Positions 25,570 to 33,867 of a stretch of 64,000 bases of DNA are shown here, piece after piece. Below the pieces are notes generated by a model. The model made no database searches. It had not been told where the DNA came from and saw only the letters and a list, made by a program, of their open reading frames with translations. This DNA is from JAYQKL01 sp049889535 (GTDB taxonomy: Bacteria > Pseudomonadota > Alphaproteobacteria > RS24). The stretch is taken from positions 186,001 through 250,000 of the forward strand of contig JBMHDF010000018.1 of NCBI GenBank assembly GCA_049889535.1, in the 5' to 3' direction. How positions within the stretch are numbered: position 1 is the stretch's first letter; the number at the start of each line of letters is the position of its first letter. The position numbers and the translations under genes are program-made.

Positions 25570-25842
25570 ATGACACAACGAAAGAAACACCCGCCGCGTC
25601 GGCGCGTCATTGCCACGCCCGAGCAGATTGACAGCATTGTCCAGAACACATGGAGCCGCGTCACCAATGCCAGCCGTGATACGGGCATCCCGCCCGAGTC
25701 GATTCAGCAATGGCTATCAGGGCGGCGCTCACCGCGCAGGGATATGCTCTTGAAGCTTCTCGAAGGCGTAGAAACCAGACTGGCCAAAGCCTGGCCACCC
25801 AAACCATCGACCAACTCAAAACCATTCTCGACAACCACCTGA
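25570..25842 (+). CDS. Small basic helix-turn-helix-like protein, probably truncated
   Basis: 90 aa. A basic start (TQRKKHPPRRRVIATPEQID) is followed by RDTGIPPESIQQWLSGRRSPRRDML, which looks like a recognition-helix module. The last 15 or so residues (PPKPSTNSKPFSTTT) are low-complexity, whereas another frame over the same bases gives an amphipathic helix (TIDQLKTILDNHLKLL). A one-base frameshift near 25,790 is therefore likely. Immediately afterwards a quinoprotein fragment begins in a third frame, so the true 3' end seems lost to recombination. Function not known. Confidence 0.4.
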   Translation: MTQRKKHPPRRRVIATPEQIDSIVQNTWSRVTNASRDTGIPPESIQQWLSGRRSPRRDMLLKLLEGVETRLAKAWPPKPSTNSKPFSTTT

Positions 25843-26176
25843 AATTATTGGTTGGGGCTTTACACCAGACAACCGACGTGAAATTACTGATAAGCTCGCA
25901 GGCATAAATCCACAAAATGTCAAATCCCTGAAGCTTAAATGGGCTTTTGGGTTCCCTCAAGCCGTCCGCGCGCGCTCTCATCCAGCAACAGCAGCTGGGG
26001 CGGTTTTTGTTGGCAGTCAAGACGGCACACTTTATGCCCTCGACCAAGAAACTGGTTGTATTCGTTGGACATATTTAGCTGACGCAGAAATCCGAACAGG
26101 TTTGGTTATTTCAAAATGGAAAAAAAATAATCCAAAAGCCAAATCGCTCATATATTTCGCTAAGCTCAATTATTAA
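25841..26176 (+). pseudogene. Fragment of a PQQ-type beta-propeller dehydrogenase (polyvinyl-alcohol-dehydrogenase-like)
   Basis: With no start codon, the frame through 25,847 reads IGWGFTPDNRREITDKLAG, then LKLKWAFGFPQAVRARSHPA, AVFVGSQDGTLYALDQETGC and IRWTYLADAEIRTGLVIS. This is the first propeller blade of quinoprotein/PVA-dehydrogenase-like proteins. Similarity stops near 26,159 (SLIYF), followed by a stop at 26,176. Only about 105 of the several hundred residues expected remain, with neither signal peptide nor haem domain. A remnant at the edge of the AT-rich segment. Confidence 0.72.
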
Positions 26177-26453
26177 CATCAACAAAAAACAACCTACCCC
26201 TGAGAATTGCGATAATAATATCTTTAAGCTTATTAATTATTGTATTTATCCCAAGAACTTATTTCACTTGAATGAACTAACAATATTTTTTAAATCACAG
26301 AAATATTTATTTGCTTTATTTCGTGCAAAACTAATGGCAGTCTTTATTAGCCTGTTTTTACAATTCGGCTTCCAAGCAACTGTAAATAAAATTTTATTTT
26401 AAAAATTATATACCGATCGATAAGCTAATTTTTATAATGTAAAAAGTAAGACC

Positions 26454-27230
26454 ATGTCCGAAAACAATATTGTCATAAATGTTTCAAAGAAAATAACTAA
26501 TCACAGTTTATTTCAAAACTTGATTATTTTAACAATCATCGCCAACACTGTGATGCTAGCTTTTGAGACCAATACAATATGGGCAAGCTCATATCAAAGT
26601 GTCTTTCAGATATTTAATATTGTTTTTTCAGCAATCTTTATCATAGAAATTATTCTAAAAATCATAGCGTTAAGAAAAGATTTTTATAAAGATGGCTGGA
26701 ACATTTTTGACTTTTTAATTGTTGCCACCACAATTTTGCCAGTATCTGAGGGCTTTACAGCGATGCGCGCCTTACGCGTTTTGCGACTTTTAAAACTCAC
26801 AAGTGCATTTCCATCATTGCGGCGTGTGGTCGAAAGCATATTCCGGGCTATTCCAGGCGTATCTTCAATCCTGATAATTTTTATTCTTATCTATATCGTT
26901 GCCTCAATCATGGCGACGTTAATGTTTCAGCATATATCACCAAAATATTTCGGCGACCTCTTAAGCACATCATTCTCACTTTTCCAAGTGATGACGCTTG
27001 AGTCATGGGCATCCAATATTGTGCGGCCTATCATTGACAACCATGCCTTCGCCTCTGTCTTTTTCATACTTTTCATCGTTATCACAAACTTTGTTCTGAT
27101 TAATTTTTTTGTTGCGGTATTTATCGAAGCCACCAGCTCAGAAACAAATTCTCAAAAAGAACAAATCGAAATCTTAGAAAAGAAAATTGATTTACTGATT
27201 GAACAAACAAAGAGTAAAGATAATAATTAA
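26454..27230 (+). CDS. Bacterial voltage-gated sodium channel (NaChBac/BacNav family)
   Basis: 258 aa with six membrane segments. S4 (residues 104-116) has the three-residue spacing of gating charges R105, R108, R111, K114. The pore filter is TLESWAS at 181-187, identical to the NaChBac Na+ filter as I know it. S6 is near 198-225 and a C-terminal helical tail follows (QKEQIEILEKKIDLLIEQ), the tetramerising coiled coil. Such channels serve motility or pH homeostasis in marine and alkaliphilic bacteria. It is isolated in AT-rich DNA, suggesting acquisition. Confidence 0.92.
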   Translation: MSENNIVINVSKKITNHSLFQNLIILTIIANTVMLAFETNTIWASSYQSVFQIFNIVFSAIFIIEIILKIIALRKDFYKDGWNIFDFLIVATTILPVSEGFTAMRALRVLRLLKLTSAFPSLRRVVESIFRAIPGVSSILIIFILIYIVASIMATLMFQHISPKYFGDLLSTSFSLFQVMTLESWASNIVRPIIDNHAFASVFFILFIVITNFVLINFFVAVFIEATSSETNSQKEQIEILEKKIDLLIEQTKSKDNN

Positions 27231-27575
27231 ATGTAGTTTAGATATATTTTTAGCCTGAGTTTAAAAATGCCATCAATTAAATCTCTAATAATAGACCACC
27301 TTATGAGAATATGATCATCGAGCCGAAGCATAATGTAGCTCTATGAAATAAAATTTTTATGCAAGTAATATTTCTTTGTCCTTTTACATTTTTTTCACAA
27401 AAAAAATGTAATAATTACCAATAATGTCTAAACTTTATCTGGTCTATCTGTGAAGAATGATACACCTTTTTGTGATATCAAGACACGCCTAGTTTTTTAG
27501 CTTAAATTTTTTAGGAATAATTAAGACAAATATCTGTTTATCTTTTCGCATTGTCATTCATTTAAACTTTATAAA
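27231..27575. other. AT-rich intergenic gap
   Basis: 345 bp between two convergent genes. Apart from the inverted repeat listed separately I see no gene, RNA or recognisable motif. Confidence 0.6.
27384..27411. repeat. Perfect 12-bp inverted repeat with T/A arms
   Basis: TTACATTTTTTT and AAAAAAATGTAA flank a four-base loop (CACA). Lying between convergent genes it could serve as a weak bidirectional terminator, although the stem is almost all A-T. Confidence 0.5.
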
Positions 27576-27995
27576 TCAATCCCAAAAATCATCATACCCT
27601 CTACTATTATTAAATTCATTGTATTCATCGTTATTTGTCTTTTCATAACTATCTTTTTTTATATTAAATTCAAATTCACTTGATGAGTTTCGATATGTGT
27701 TTTCTCTTGGTGTTTTGTTGGTGGAGTTTATTTTATTTTCATTGGATTCTGTAATAAATAACCCCCAACCTCCCAAAATAAAAATCATTAAATAAATAAC
27801 TAATGAATATAAAGGTGCAAAAAAATGTTTTTTGTTCCATTGCCTTGCAGTGGTTGAAGTATTTCTTCTTTTCCCCCATTCTGTAGGAAAAAAATAACTT
27901 AATGCCATTAAGGCGTATCCAGGTAAAAACAGGATTATAAGCATTGCTTTCAAGATAAACATTTCAAACTCATTAATAATTTTAAATTTAAACAT
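27576..27995 (-). CDS. Hypothetical two-helix membrane protein
   Basis: 139 aa, not recognised. Two membrane segments (about residues 14-36 and 61-81) surround a short basic loop (TEWGKRRNTSTTARQWNKK). The C-terminal 55 residues are polar, rich in Asn, Glu and Ser, and end in acidic-aromatic YDDFWD. Codon use is very AT-rich like the rest of the island. No ribosome-binding site of note. Confidence 0.55.
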   Translation of the reverse strand: MFKFKIINEFEMFILKAMLIILFLPGYALMALSYFFPTEWGKRRNTSTTARQWNKKHFFAPLYSLVIYLMIFILGGWGLFITESNENKINSTNKTPRENTYRNSSSEFEFNIKKDSYEKTNNDEYNEFNNSRGYDDFWD

Positions 27996-28079
27996 GTAAA
28001 AGATTAACTATGAATAGTTAAATCAAAAAAAATAAACTCACAAATAACTTTAGGTTTGTTAGATAATAATCTTAAGAAA

Positions 28080-28229
28080 ATGTTAAAATTTAAAGAAATA
28101 GAAACTATCATAACGCCAAATAATGACAGCCATATTAGAGATTTATTATTCTTTAATGGTTACATTAAAGAGGGCGTCATTTCATATTTTGACGGATACC
28201 AAGTAAATATTTATAGATTAATTTGCTAA
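28080..28229 (+). CDS. Possible 49-aa small protein
   Basis: ATG at 28080 to TAA at 28229: MLKFKEIETIITPNNDSHIR, then a mixed hydrophobic-polar part ending in QVNIYRLIC. It lies 9 bp before the 64-aa membrane protein on the same strand, so the two may form a unit. No family recognised and no strong ribosome-binding site; the amino-acid mix looks protein-like rather than random. Confidence 0.4.
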   Translation: MLKFKEIETIITPNNDSHIRDLLFFNGYIKEGVISYFDGYQVNIYRLIC

Positions 28230-28238
28230 TAATTAGAC

Positions 28239-28433
28239 ATGATAAATAAGCTTTTTATCTATTTTTATATCGCCATCGGTTCATTTATTTTATCTGAATT
28301 CACAGTAATTTTCGGGGAGCAAATATATGACATCACACATATTATTTGGCGTATTACTATACCGACCCTTTTAAGCTTAGTTGGCTTCTCACTTATTAAA
28401 AATATTTTAAGAGTACAAAGACAAAAGAAATAA
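28239..28433 (+). CDS. Hypothetical small membrane protein
   Basis: 64 aa with two predicted membrane segments (about 5-27 and 37-54) and a basic tail (RVQRQKK). Not recognised. It converges on the 393-aa gene with only six bases between stops. Short hydrophobic proteins of this shape in accessory islands include toxins and subunit partners, but nothing here decides between these. Confidence 0.5.
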   Translation: MINKLFIYFYIAIGSFILSEFTVIFGEQIYDITHIIWRITIPTLLSLVGFSLIKNILRVQRQKK

Positions 28434-28439
28434 TTGTGT

Positions 28440-29621
28440 TTAATACGACGCGCTAAACTTTTTACCCTCTGATGTTAAATATTTCTCGTTTGCGGCTATT
28501 TCATTTCGCATCTGCTCAATTTTATCATCTAAATATTTATATTCATCTTCAAGCGCTTTTAATTTAGACGTAAGCTCCTGCCCCTTTTCATCTTCTGGGA
28601 GAGCGAGGTGTGGCTTATACATATTATACAAATCAACACCCTGTTTTTTCACAAAATCGTAAACTGACCTGTATCTTTTTCTAGTTTCGATTTGTTCTTT
28701 CACATTCTTAGAATGACAAATAGTTAGCAAATAGAATAAGCCAGCTATAAAGACTGCATAGATTAGAATATTTAAAAACAATGCAGAAAATAAATCTGAT
28801 AAAGTCCAAAAACCTAAAACTACAATCATAGACCACATAAAAAATCGAAGCACACGAACACCCAATGAACTCTGGGCACTTTGATAAATCATACCTGGCT
28901 GCCTTAGGGAATAATTTGAGCCAGCAAAATCAGGCTTTCCAAAATCTTTTGCCTGTCGCGGATTCAAACTTGGTTTCATTGCATAACGTAATTGTTTAAT
29001 AATTGTGGGCTTGCTCCCCAATCTTTCAAGATTTTTTTCTATTCTTTTTTTGTATTTACCTTCCACTGATTTGTCGTTCAGTGATGTATTGGCATAGTAG
29101 AAAAAATTTTTCTCTTCAACATACGCCTCAACATCTAAGGCAGACTTTTCAATTCCCGGTTCAGCCTCTTTATAATATTGATTTATAATAGGTAAACGAA
29201 GCTTATTCATCTGCGAGACCACGCTTTGTCTTTTTGTTTGAAGCCCTCTGATCTTTTCGTTTAAGGTGTCATTCTGAGCTTCTATTTTTTTCTTCTCTAT
29301 AAGAAAAGCCGCTTTAGCTTCCTCATATTTTCTTCGTCGCTCTGCAGCTTCTTGCTGCAATGTGTATTCTGATTTTTCACCTGCACAATCCTCACACATC
29401 CAAACAGTTCTTGTTGAAGAATAAACCCGTTTATTAGGTGCCGTTGCCCATTTCTTTACTGAATTTCTTGCTGATTTAGAGCCTGCCACAGCAAAAAAAA
29501 CTTCGCGCTTGCTCAAGCCCCTTTTTCCTTGTGCAACCTGAACAGTCTTAGGTCTCTTCATCATCTTAGGAACGATATCCCGCCATCCGCACAGATTGCA
29601 GGTCTTTTTTGCATACGCCAT
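28440..29621 (-). CDS. Hypothetical zinc-ribbon, coiled-coil membrane protein
   Basis: 393 aa, not recognised. N-terminal CNLCGWRD (residues 8-15) and CEDC near 76-79 form a CxxC...CxxC zinc-ribbon pair. A charged coiled coil follows (about 86-145), then a basic middle region, two membrane helices near 260-305 and a second coiled coil near 350-385. Zinc ribbon plus coiled coil plus a membrane hairpin is an uncommon combination and suggests a membrane-anchored sensor or scaffold (inference). It stands alone in the island on the minus strand. Confidence 0.65.
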   Translation of the reverse strand: MAYAKKTCNLCGWRDIVPKMMKRPKTVQVAQGKRGLSKREVFFAVAGSKSARNSVKKWATAPNKRVYSSTRTVWMCEDCAGEKSEYTLQQEAAERRRKYEEAKAAFLIEKKKIEAQNDTLNEKIRGLQTKRQSVVSQMNKLRLPIINQYYKEAEPGIEKSALDVEAYVEEKNFFYYANTSLNDKSVEGKYKKRIEKNLERLGSKPTIIKQLRYAMKPSLNPRQAKDFGKPDFAGSNYSLRQPGMIYQSAQSSLGVRVLRFFMWSMIVVLGFWTLSDLFSALFLNILIYAVFIAGLFYLLTICHSKNVKEQIETRKRYRSVYDFVKKQGVDLYNMYKPHLALPEDEKGQELTSKLKALEDEYKYLDDKIEQMRNEIAANEKYLTSEGKKFSASY

Positions 29622-29982
29622 TATGTACTCTTATAAGCTATCTTCTAAATACAAATACTATTCTTCTAAAATCATAAAGATAAATTAAAAAAACACTATC
29701 ATCTAAACTTATAGCCCATGAAAACATCAAGCCTTTTTTAGAAAAAATACGAGAGCGATAAGAGTTGCATGATTATGGGTATGATTTTTGCCCCCCACCC
29801 CTTTATTTGGCTATCTCATGAATAATTTGAGGGCGCCAACCCAAATCAAAATGTAAAAACACTGACATTTAAAATAATCCACACAAGGAAAGGGAAATGT
29901 TGCCCCAGTGTTGACCCATATGCTGAACAAAAGAAGTCCAGAAATCGTCAGATCTATATCTTATTGAAATATTTTGAGAAAA
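29622..29982. other. Intergenic gap beside tRNA-Thr
   Basis: 361 bp upstream of the orphan 393-aa gene and on the 3' side of tRNA-Thr. I looked for an integrase remnant or a copy of the tRNA 3' end and found neither; no other feature is recognised. Confidence 0.5.
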
Positions 29983-30058
29983 TGGTGCCGGCACACGGAC
30001 TTGAACCGCGGACCCTCTGATTACAAATCAGATGCTCTACCAACTGAGCTATACCGGC
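29983..30058 (-). tRNA. tRNA-Thr (anticodon TGT)
   Basis: 76 nt including encoded CCA. The acceptor stem GCCGGTA pairs with TGCCGGC, the D-arm is AGCTCAGTTGGTAGAGC, the anticodon arm CTGATTTGTAATCAG has TGT in the loop, and the T-arm contains GGTTCAAGTCC. It marks the border between the AT-rich accessory segment (on its 3' side) and core genes. Confidence 0.96.
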
Positions 30059-30230
30059 CAATCAGATATGCAAAATTGCATGTCGAACACAGGTCTTATA
30101 CCCATCTTGTCAGATAAAAACCAGTGCTTTTTTTATCGCCAAGCTTATTTTTTTCAACATCTGAATAGACCTATTAATATTACAATTTAGTACCTTCAGA
30201 GCTGAAAGCATCTTGAAGAAAAGGCCGAAA

Positions 30231-31220
30231 ATGGCTATCACTGGCTGCATGCAACATTCAGTGCCCACCCCGTCACCAGTAACACCCATTGTGGTGGCCG
30301 CTTTATATAAATTTGTCGCGCTGCCAGATTTTGAAACACGGCAAGCGCATATTAAGCGTATTTGCTTACGCGCGGGTGTGAAAGGCACAATCTTACTGGC
30401 TCATGAGGGTATTAATGGCACGGTTGCGGGCACCCATAATGCAATCAGCGACCTGCTTGCTTATTTGCGCCAGCAAGCCCCATTTTCTGACTTAGAAGCC
30501 AAATATTCTTTCGCAGAAAAAATGCCTTTTCATCGGCTAAAAGTCAGACTTAAAAAAGAGATTGTAACACTTGGCCAGCCTGCCATTGACCCCACCAATA
30601 CAGTTGGCACCTATGTCGCGCCCAAAGATTGGAACGCGCTGATTGAAGATCCCGATACGCTGGTGATTGACACGCGCAATGATTATGAGGTGGCGATTGG
30701 CACATTTGAAAATGCCGTCAATCCGGAAACAAAAACCTTTCGCGAATTTGCTGATTATGTCGAACAGAAACTCAAGCCGCTTGTCGCCGAAACCAAACCC
30801 TCAAAAATCGCGATGTTTTGTACGGGCGGCATTCGCTGCGAGAAGTCCACCAGCTATTTATTAGAGCAAGGTTTTGAAAATGTGTTTCACCTCAAAGGCG
30901 GCATCTTAAAATATTTGGAAGAAACCCCCGAAGCAGACAGCAAATGGCAGGGTGACTGTTTTGTTTTTGACAATCGCGTTTCGGTTGGTGCGGGGCTAAA
31001 ACAAGGCGATTATGATATGTGTCATGCCTGTCGCATGCCCATTACTCAAGCTGATAAGCAAGACGAAAAATATCAAGCCGGAGTGAGTTGTCCTAAATGT
31101 TATGGGCGCCATAGCGAAACCCAATTAAAAAGATTTCAAGACCGGCAAAAACAAATGGAGCTGGCCAAAGCGCGCGGCACAACCCATATTGGTCAATCAG
31201 ATGAAGTTAATGAAACATGA
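30231..31220 (+). CDS. trhO: tRNA uridine(34) hydroxylase TrhO (rhodanese family)
   Basis: 329 aa from the ATG at 30231 (MAITGCMQHS), preferred to an upstream TTG because of AAGG before it. N-terminal acylphosphatase-like domain (CLRAGVKGTILLAHEGINGT) and rhodanese domain with the active-site cysteine in FCTGGIRCEKS near 198-208. The C-terminus has CHACRMPIT and CPKCYGRHS, a four-cysteine zinc site usual in the family. TrhO makes 5-hydroxyuridine at tRNA position 34 with O2. Its stop overlaps the next ATG (ATGA), so it is coupled to a GST. Confidence 0.93.
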   Translation: MAITGCMQHSVPTPSPVTPIVVAALYKFVALPDFETRQAHIKRICLRAGVKGTILLAHEGINGTVAGTHNAISDLLAYLRQQAPFSDLEAKYSFAEKMPFHRLKVRLKKEIVTLGQPAIDPTNTVGTYVAPKDWNALIEDPDTLVIDTRNDYEVAIGTFENAVNPETKTFREFADYVEQKLKPLVAETKPSKIAMFCTGGIRCEKSTSYLLEQGFENVFHLKGGILKYLEETPEADSKWQGDCFVFDNRVSVGAGLKQGDYDMCHACRMPITQADKQDEKYQAGVSCPKCYGRHSETQLKRFQDRQKQMELAKARGTTHIGQSDEVNET

Positions 31221-31876
31221 GCAGTGGACCGAATATTCCGATATTTTATAGCTTCCGGCGTTGCCCCTATGCAATGCGGGCAAGACTGGCACTGGCCAGC
31301 GCAGGGCAAAAAGTTGAATTACGTGAAATAATTTTACGCAATAAACCCGCCCATATGCTGCAACTCTCGCCGAAAGGCACAGTGCCGGTTCTGTGGCTGA
31401 CAAATGGGCAGGTGATTGACGAAAGCTTGGATGTGATGCAATGGGCACTCGAAAACGCCGACCCTGAAGGCTTGCTGAATATGCCTGCAGATGCCAACGA
31501 GCAAGCGCAGAAACTCATTGCGTATAATGATGGACCATTCAAGCATCATTTAGACCGTTATAAATATGCTAATCGCTATGAAGATGCTGATGCGCTTGAG
31601 CACCGACGCGCTTGTGTTGAATATATTGAGAAATTAAATATGCAATTGGATAATAAAGCTTGGCTATTTGGCAACACGCCGAAATTTGCCGATTTTGCCA
31701 TTTTGCCTTTCATTAGACAATTTCGAATAGCCGACAGCGAATGGTTTGATGAGCAGACACAATGGTCAAATGTCCAAAGCTGGCTGCAAAATTTTTTGCA
31801 ATCACAAAGGCTAGCCAATGTTATGGTGAAATATGATTTATGGGTTGATGAAGCCGCGCCAATTTATTTTCCATAA
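31217..31876 (+). CDS. Glutathione S-transferase-like protein
   Basis: 219 aa. Thioredoxin-fold N-terminus (FYSFRRCPYAMRARLALASAG; CPY in the active-site place; GTVPVL with the cis-proline) and an all-helical C-terminus with FADFAILPFIRQF. It overlaps the trhO stop by four bases, so both are co-translated. Substrate unknown; the glutaredoxin-2-like start suggests thiol chemistry. Confidence 0.82.
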   Translation: MSSGPNIPIFYSFRRCPYAMRARLALASAGQKVELREIILRNKPAHMLQLSPKGTVPVLWLTNGQVIDESLDVMQWALENADPEGLLNMPADANEQAQKLIAYNDGPFKHHLDRYKYANRYEDADALEHRRACVEYIEKLNMQLDNKAWLFGNTPKFADFAILPFIRQFRIADSEWFDEQTQWSNVQSWLQNFLQSQRLANVMVKYDLWVDEAAPIYFP

Positions 31877-31892
31877 ACCCGCGCTTTGGCTA

Positions 31893-32600
31893 TCACAAAC
31901 CTTTTTCAGCTCGATAGGCATTTAAGTCCGGTTTTTCATAACCCATTTTTGCGAGCACCTCATGTTCACCAGCAATAATATCCGCCATCACAGGATGCGC
32001 AAAAACGCGCTGCACCAGCCCGTATAGCGCTGCACCGTCCGCTTCTTGCAAATCATAGCCAGCGTGATGAATATTAACAAAATGCGAGGCCACAGAAACA
32101 TCAGCTAGGCTCATGGTATCTCCAACCAACCAGTCTTTATCCCCTAATTGAGACTCAATATAATTGGCAATATTTTTTAAATGCTCAAAGCCAATATGAA
32201 GCTCTTCATATTGAGGTTGCTTGCCAGCGACCAACGCAAAAAACACAGTTCTAAAAAAAGTAAAAGTGCCTTTTTTAGCAATTTCTGTATCCGCATATTC
32301 CTCAAACCACAAACAACGCGCATATTCGATTGGCTGCTCGGGGTAAAGACTTGGCTCGGGCGCGATTTTTTCTGCAAAAGCGCAAATTGCCGAGCTGTCA
32401 GGTATCGCGGTTTGCGTGCCATTTTCTGTCACAGTCATTGCAGGGATTAATTTTAACGGGTTGAGTTTGACATATTCTTCAGGCACGTGAAGTGGACTGA
32501 CGCGCGGGTCAAATTCATAATTAATATTTTTGGCATGAAACACAAAGCGTGCTTTTCGAACAAATGGCGATAATGGCGCACCGATTAATTTAATATCCAT
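31893..32600 (-). CDS. Glutathione S-transferase family protein
   Basis: 235 aa. N-terminal domain IKLIGAPLSPFVRKARFVFH with Ser-Pro at the catalytic position, LIPAMTV with the cis-proline near 52, and C-terminal domain DKDWLVGDTMSLADVSVAS near 147-165, the GST N-capping and helix-6 motif. It converges on the preceding GST gene with a 16-bp gap. The two are different in sequence and not a recent duplication. Confidence 0.87.
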   Translation of the reverse strand: MDIKLIGAPLSPFVRKARFVFHAKNINYEFDPRVSPLHVPEEYVKLNPLKLIPAMTVTENGTQTAIPDSSAICAFAEKIAPEPSLYPEQPIEYARCLWFEEYADTEIAKKGTFTFFRTVFFALVAGKQPQYEELHIGFEHLKNIANYIESQLGDKDWLVGDTMSLADVSVASHFVNIHHAGYDLQEADGAALYGLVQRVFAHPVMADIIAGEHEVLAKMGYEKPDLNAYRAEKGL

Positions 32601-32714
32601 TAGCTTCCCCCAGAAAATTCATGAGGCCATGAGTTAATCATAATTTTCTGATGGTTCCAAATCTTTCCATATAAATCTTTTGGTAAAGAGCCCTAAATAG
32701 CGTAAACTAGTGGC

Positions 32715-33338
32715 ATGATATGGGATTTACCAACCCGTCTGTTTCACTGGCTATTGGTGATTTGTGTTTTTGGGGCGTTTATCAGTGTCGATGGCGGTTA
32801 CATAAATGCACATGAAAAATTTGGCCTCACCATTCTGGGTCTGGTCATTTTTCGGATTATTTGGGGTGTTATTGGACACCCGCCTTCTCGCTTTGCCTAT
32901 TTTACACCGCGCCTATCCAGCCTTAAAACATATCTTCAACATCACCAGCAGGACAAACCCGGCCACAACCCGCTTGGCGCGCTATCCGTGATAACTATTT
33001 TAGTCTTATTGCTCATCCAAACCCTGACGGGCAATTTTTCAACAGATGATATTTTATATGACGGGCCTTTGCGCCACTTCGCGCCAGATTGGTCAGGGCT
33101 GGCCTATCAAATCCATGAAATAACCCGCCTACTGATTATTTTAATAGGGGTTTTGCATATTTCTGCAATTTTGGTTCACCGCCTAAAATTTAAGGAAAAG
33201 CTCGTTAGCCGAATGATAACAGGCGGCCATGACAACCAGCTCCCCCAGCCAACATGGCGGCATCAACTCACAGGGCTGTGTCTAATGGCGCTTTGTGTGA
33301 CCAGCACACATTTACTTGTGTTATTGCGCCCCTATTAA
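32715..33338 (+). CDS. Di-haem cytochrome b561-type membrane protein
   Basis: 207 aa with four to five membrane helices. Histidines in RLFHWLLV near 11, INAHEKFGL near 33, IHEITRLLIIL near 136 and GVLHISAILVH near 149 are the likely haem ligands. This is the bacterial b561/YdhU-like fold that moves electrons from the quinol pool. It lies beside and convergent with a cytochrome c556-like gene, a common pairing for soluble electron acceptors. Confidence 0.87.
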   Translation: MIWDLPTRLFHWLLVICVFGAFISVDGGYINAHEKFGLTILGLVIFRIIWGVIGHPPSRFAYFTPRLSSLKTYLQHHQQDKPGHNPLGALSVITILVLLLIQTLTGNFSTDDILYDGPLRHFAPDWSGLAYQIHEITRLLIILIGVLHISAILVHRLKFKEKLVSRMITGGHDNQLPQPTWRHQLTGLCLMALCVTSTHLLVLLRPY

Positions 33339-33348
33339 ATTGAACGAA

Positions 33349-33789
33349 TTATTTTTTATCCCGATATTTTGTGTGGCAGGATTTGCAGCTCCCTCCAAGC
33401 TGACCCAGAGCGGCCTTGACGGCGGCAGCATCTTGATTTTTGGCTGCATCTTCAACCGCCTGCGCGCTGGCTGCAAATTTTTGCGCCGCTTGCTTAAACC
33501 CTTCTGGATCCGAAAACACAATCGGCTTAGCCTCATCATCAGGGCTATCGCTGCCAGGCGGGAAATAACCAGGCATTTCATTCGCCCATTCAATCAACTC
33601 ATTAGCTTTTTGTTTAATGGCCTCAAAATCCCCTGCAGGGGCGTGCTTTTTAAACATGGATTGCAAGGCTGCACCGCTCTGCTTAAACCGTTTTTGTCGA
33701 GCCTCAATAATATCGCCACTAAATGATGGTGACGCAATCACCAACAAGCAAACGGTTAAGAAGAAAGGTTTAAAAAAATGATTTTTCAT
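33349..33789 (-). CDS. Cytochrome c556/c'-like periplasmic protein
   Basis: 146 aa. Signal peptide (about residues 1-25, cleavage near PSFSG), a four-helix bundle and a single C-terminal haem motif CKSCHTKYRDKK. The haem motif so close to the C-terminus is the hallmark of the class II c-type cytochromes (c', c556). The adjacent b561-type protein is its likely electron donor. Confidence 0.9.
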   Translation of the reverse strand: MKNHFFKPFFLTVCLLVIASPSFSGDIIEARQKRFKQSGAALQSMFKKHAPAGDFEAIKQKANELIEWANEMPGYFPPGSDSPDDEAKPIVFSDPEGFKQAAQKFAASAQAVEDAAKNQDAAAVKAALGQLGGSCKSCHTKYRDKK

Positions 33790-33867
33790 AATGGTCTCCC
33801 CAAAAGGACAAATTTAGACTAAAAAGAATATGAGACTTTGTGAAGTCTAACATCTAAAAGGATTGTT

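Noticed and set aside
25710..25907. 65-aa frame overlapping the helix-turn-helix-like ORF and the quinoprotein fragment
   Set aside because: Its second half lies in a different frame from the recognisable quinoprotein text and its first half from the basic ORF; only the short amphipathic stretch may matter, as evidence of a frameshift.
29880..29982. Possible integrase remnant or att repeat next to tRNA-Thr
   Set aside because: No stretch reads as a recombinase and no second copy of the tRNA 3' end was found in the island.
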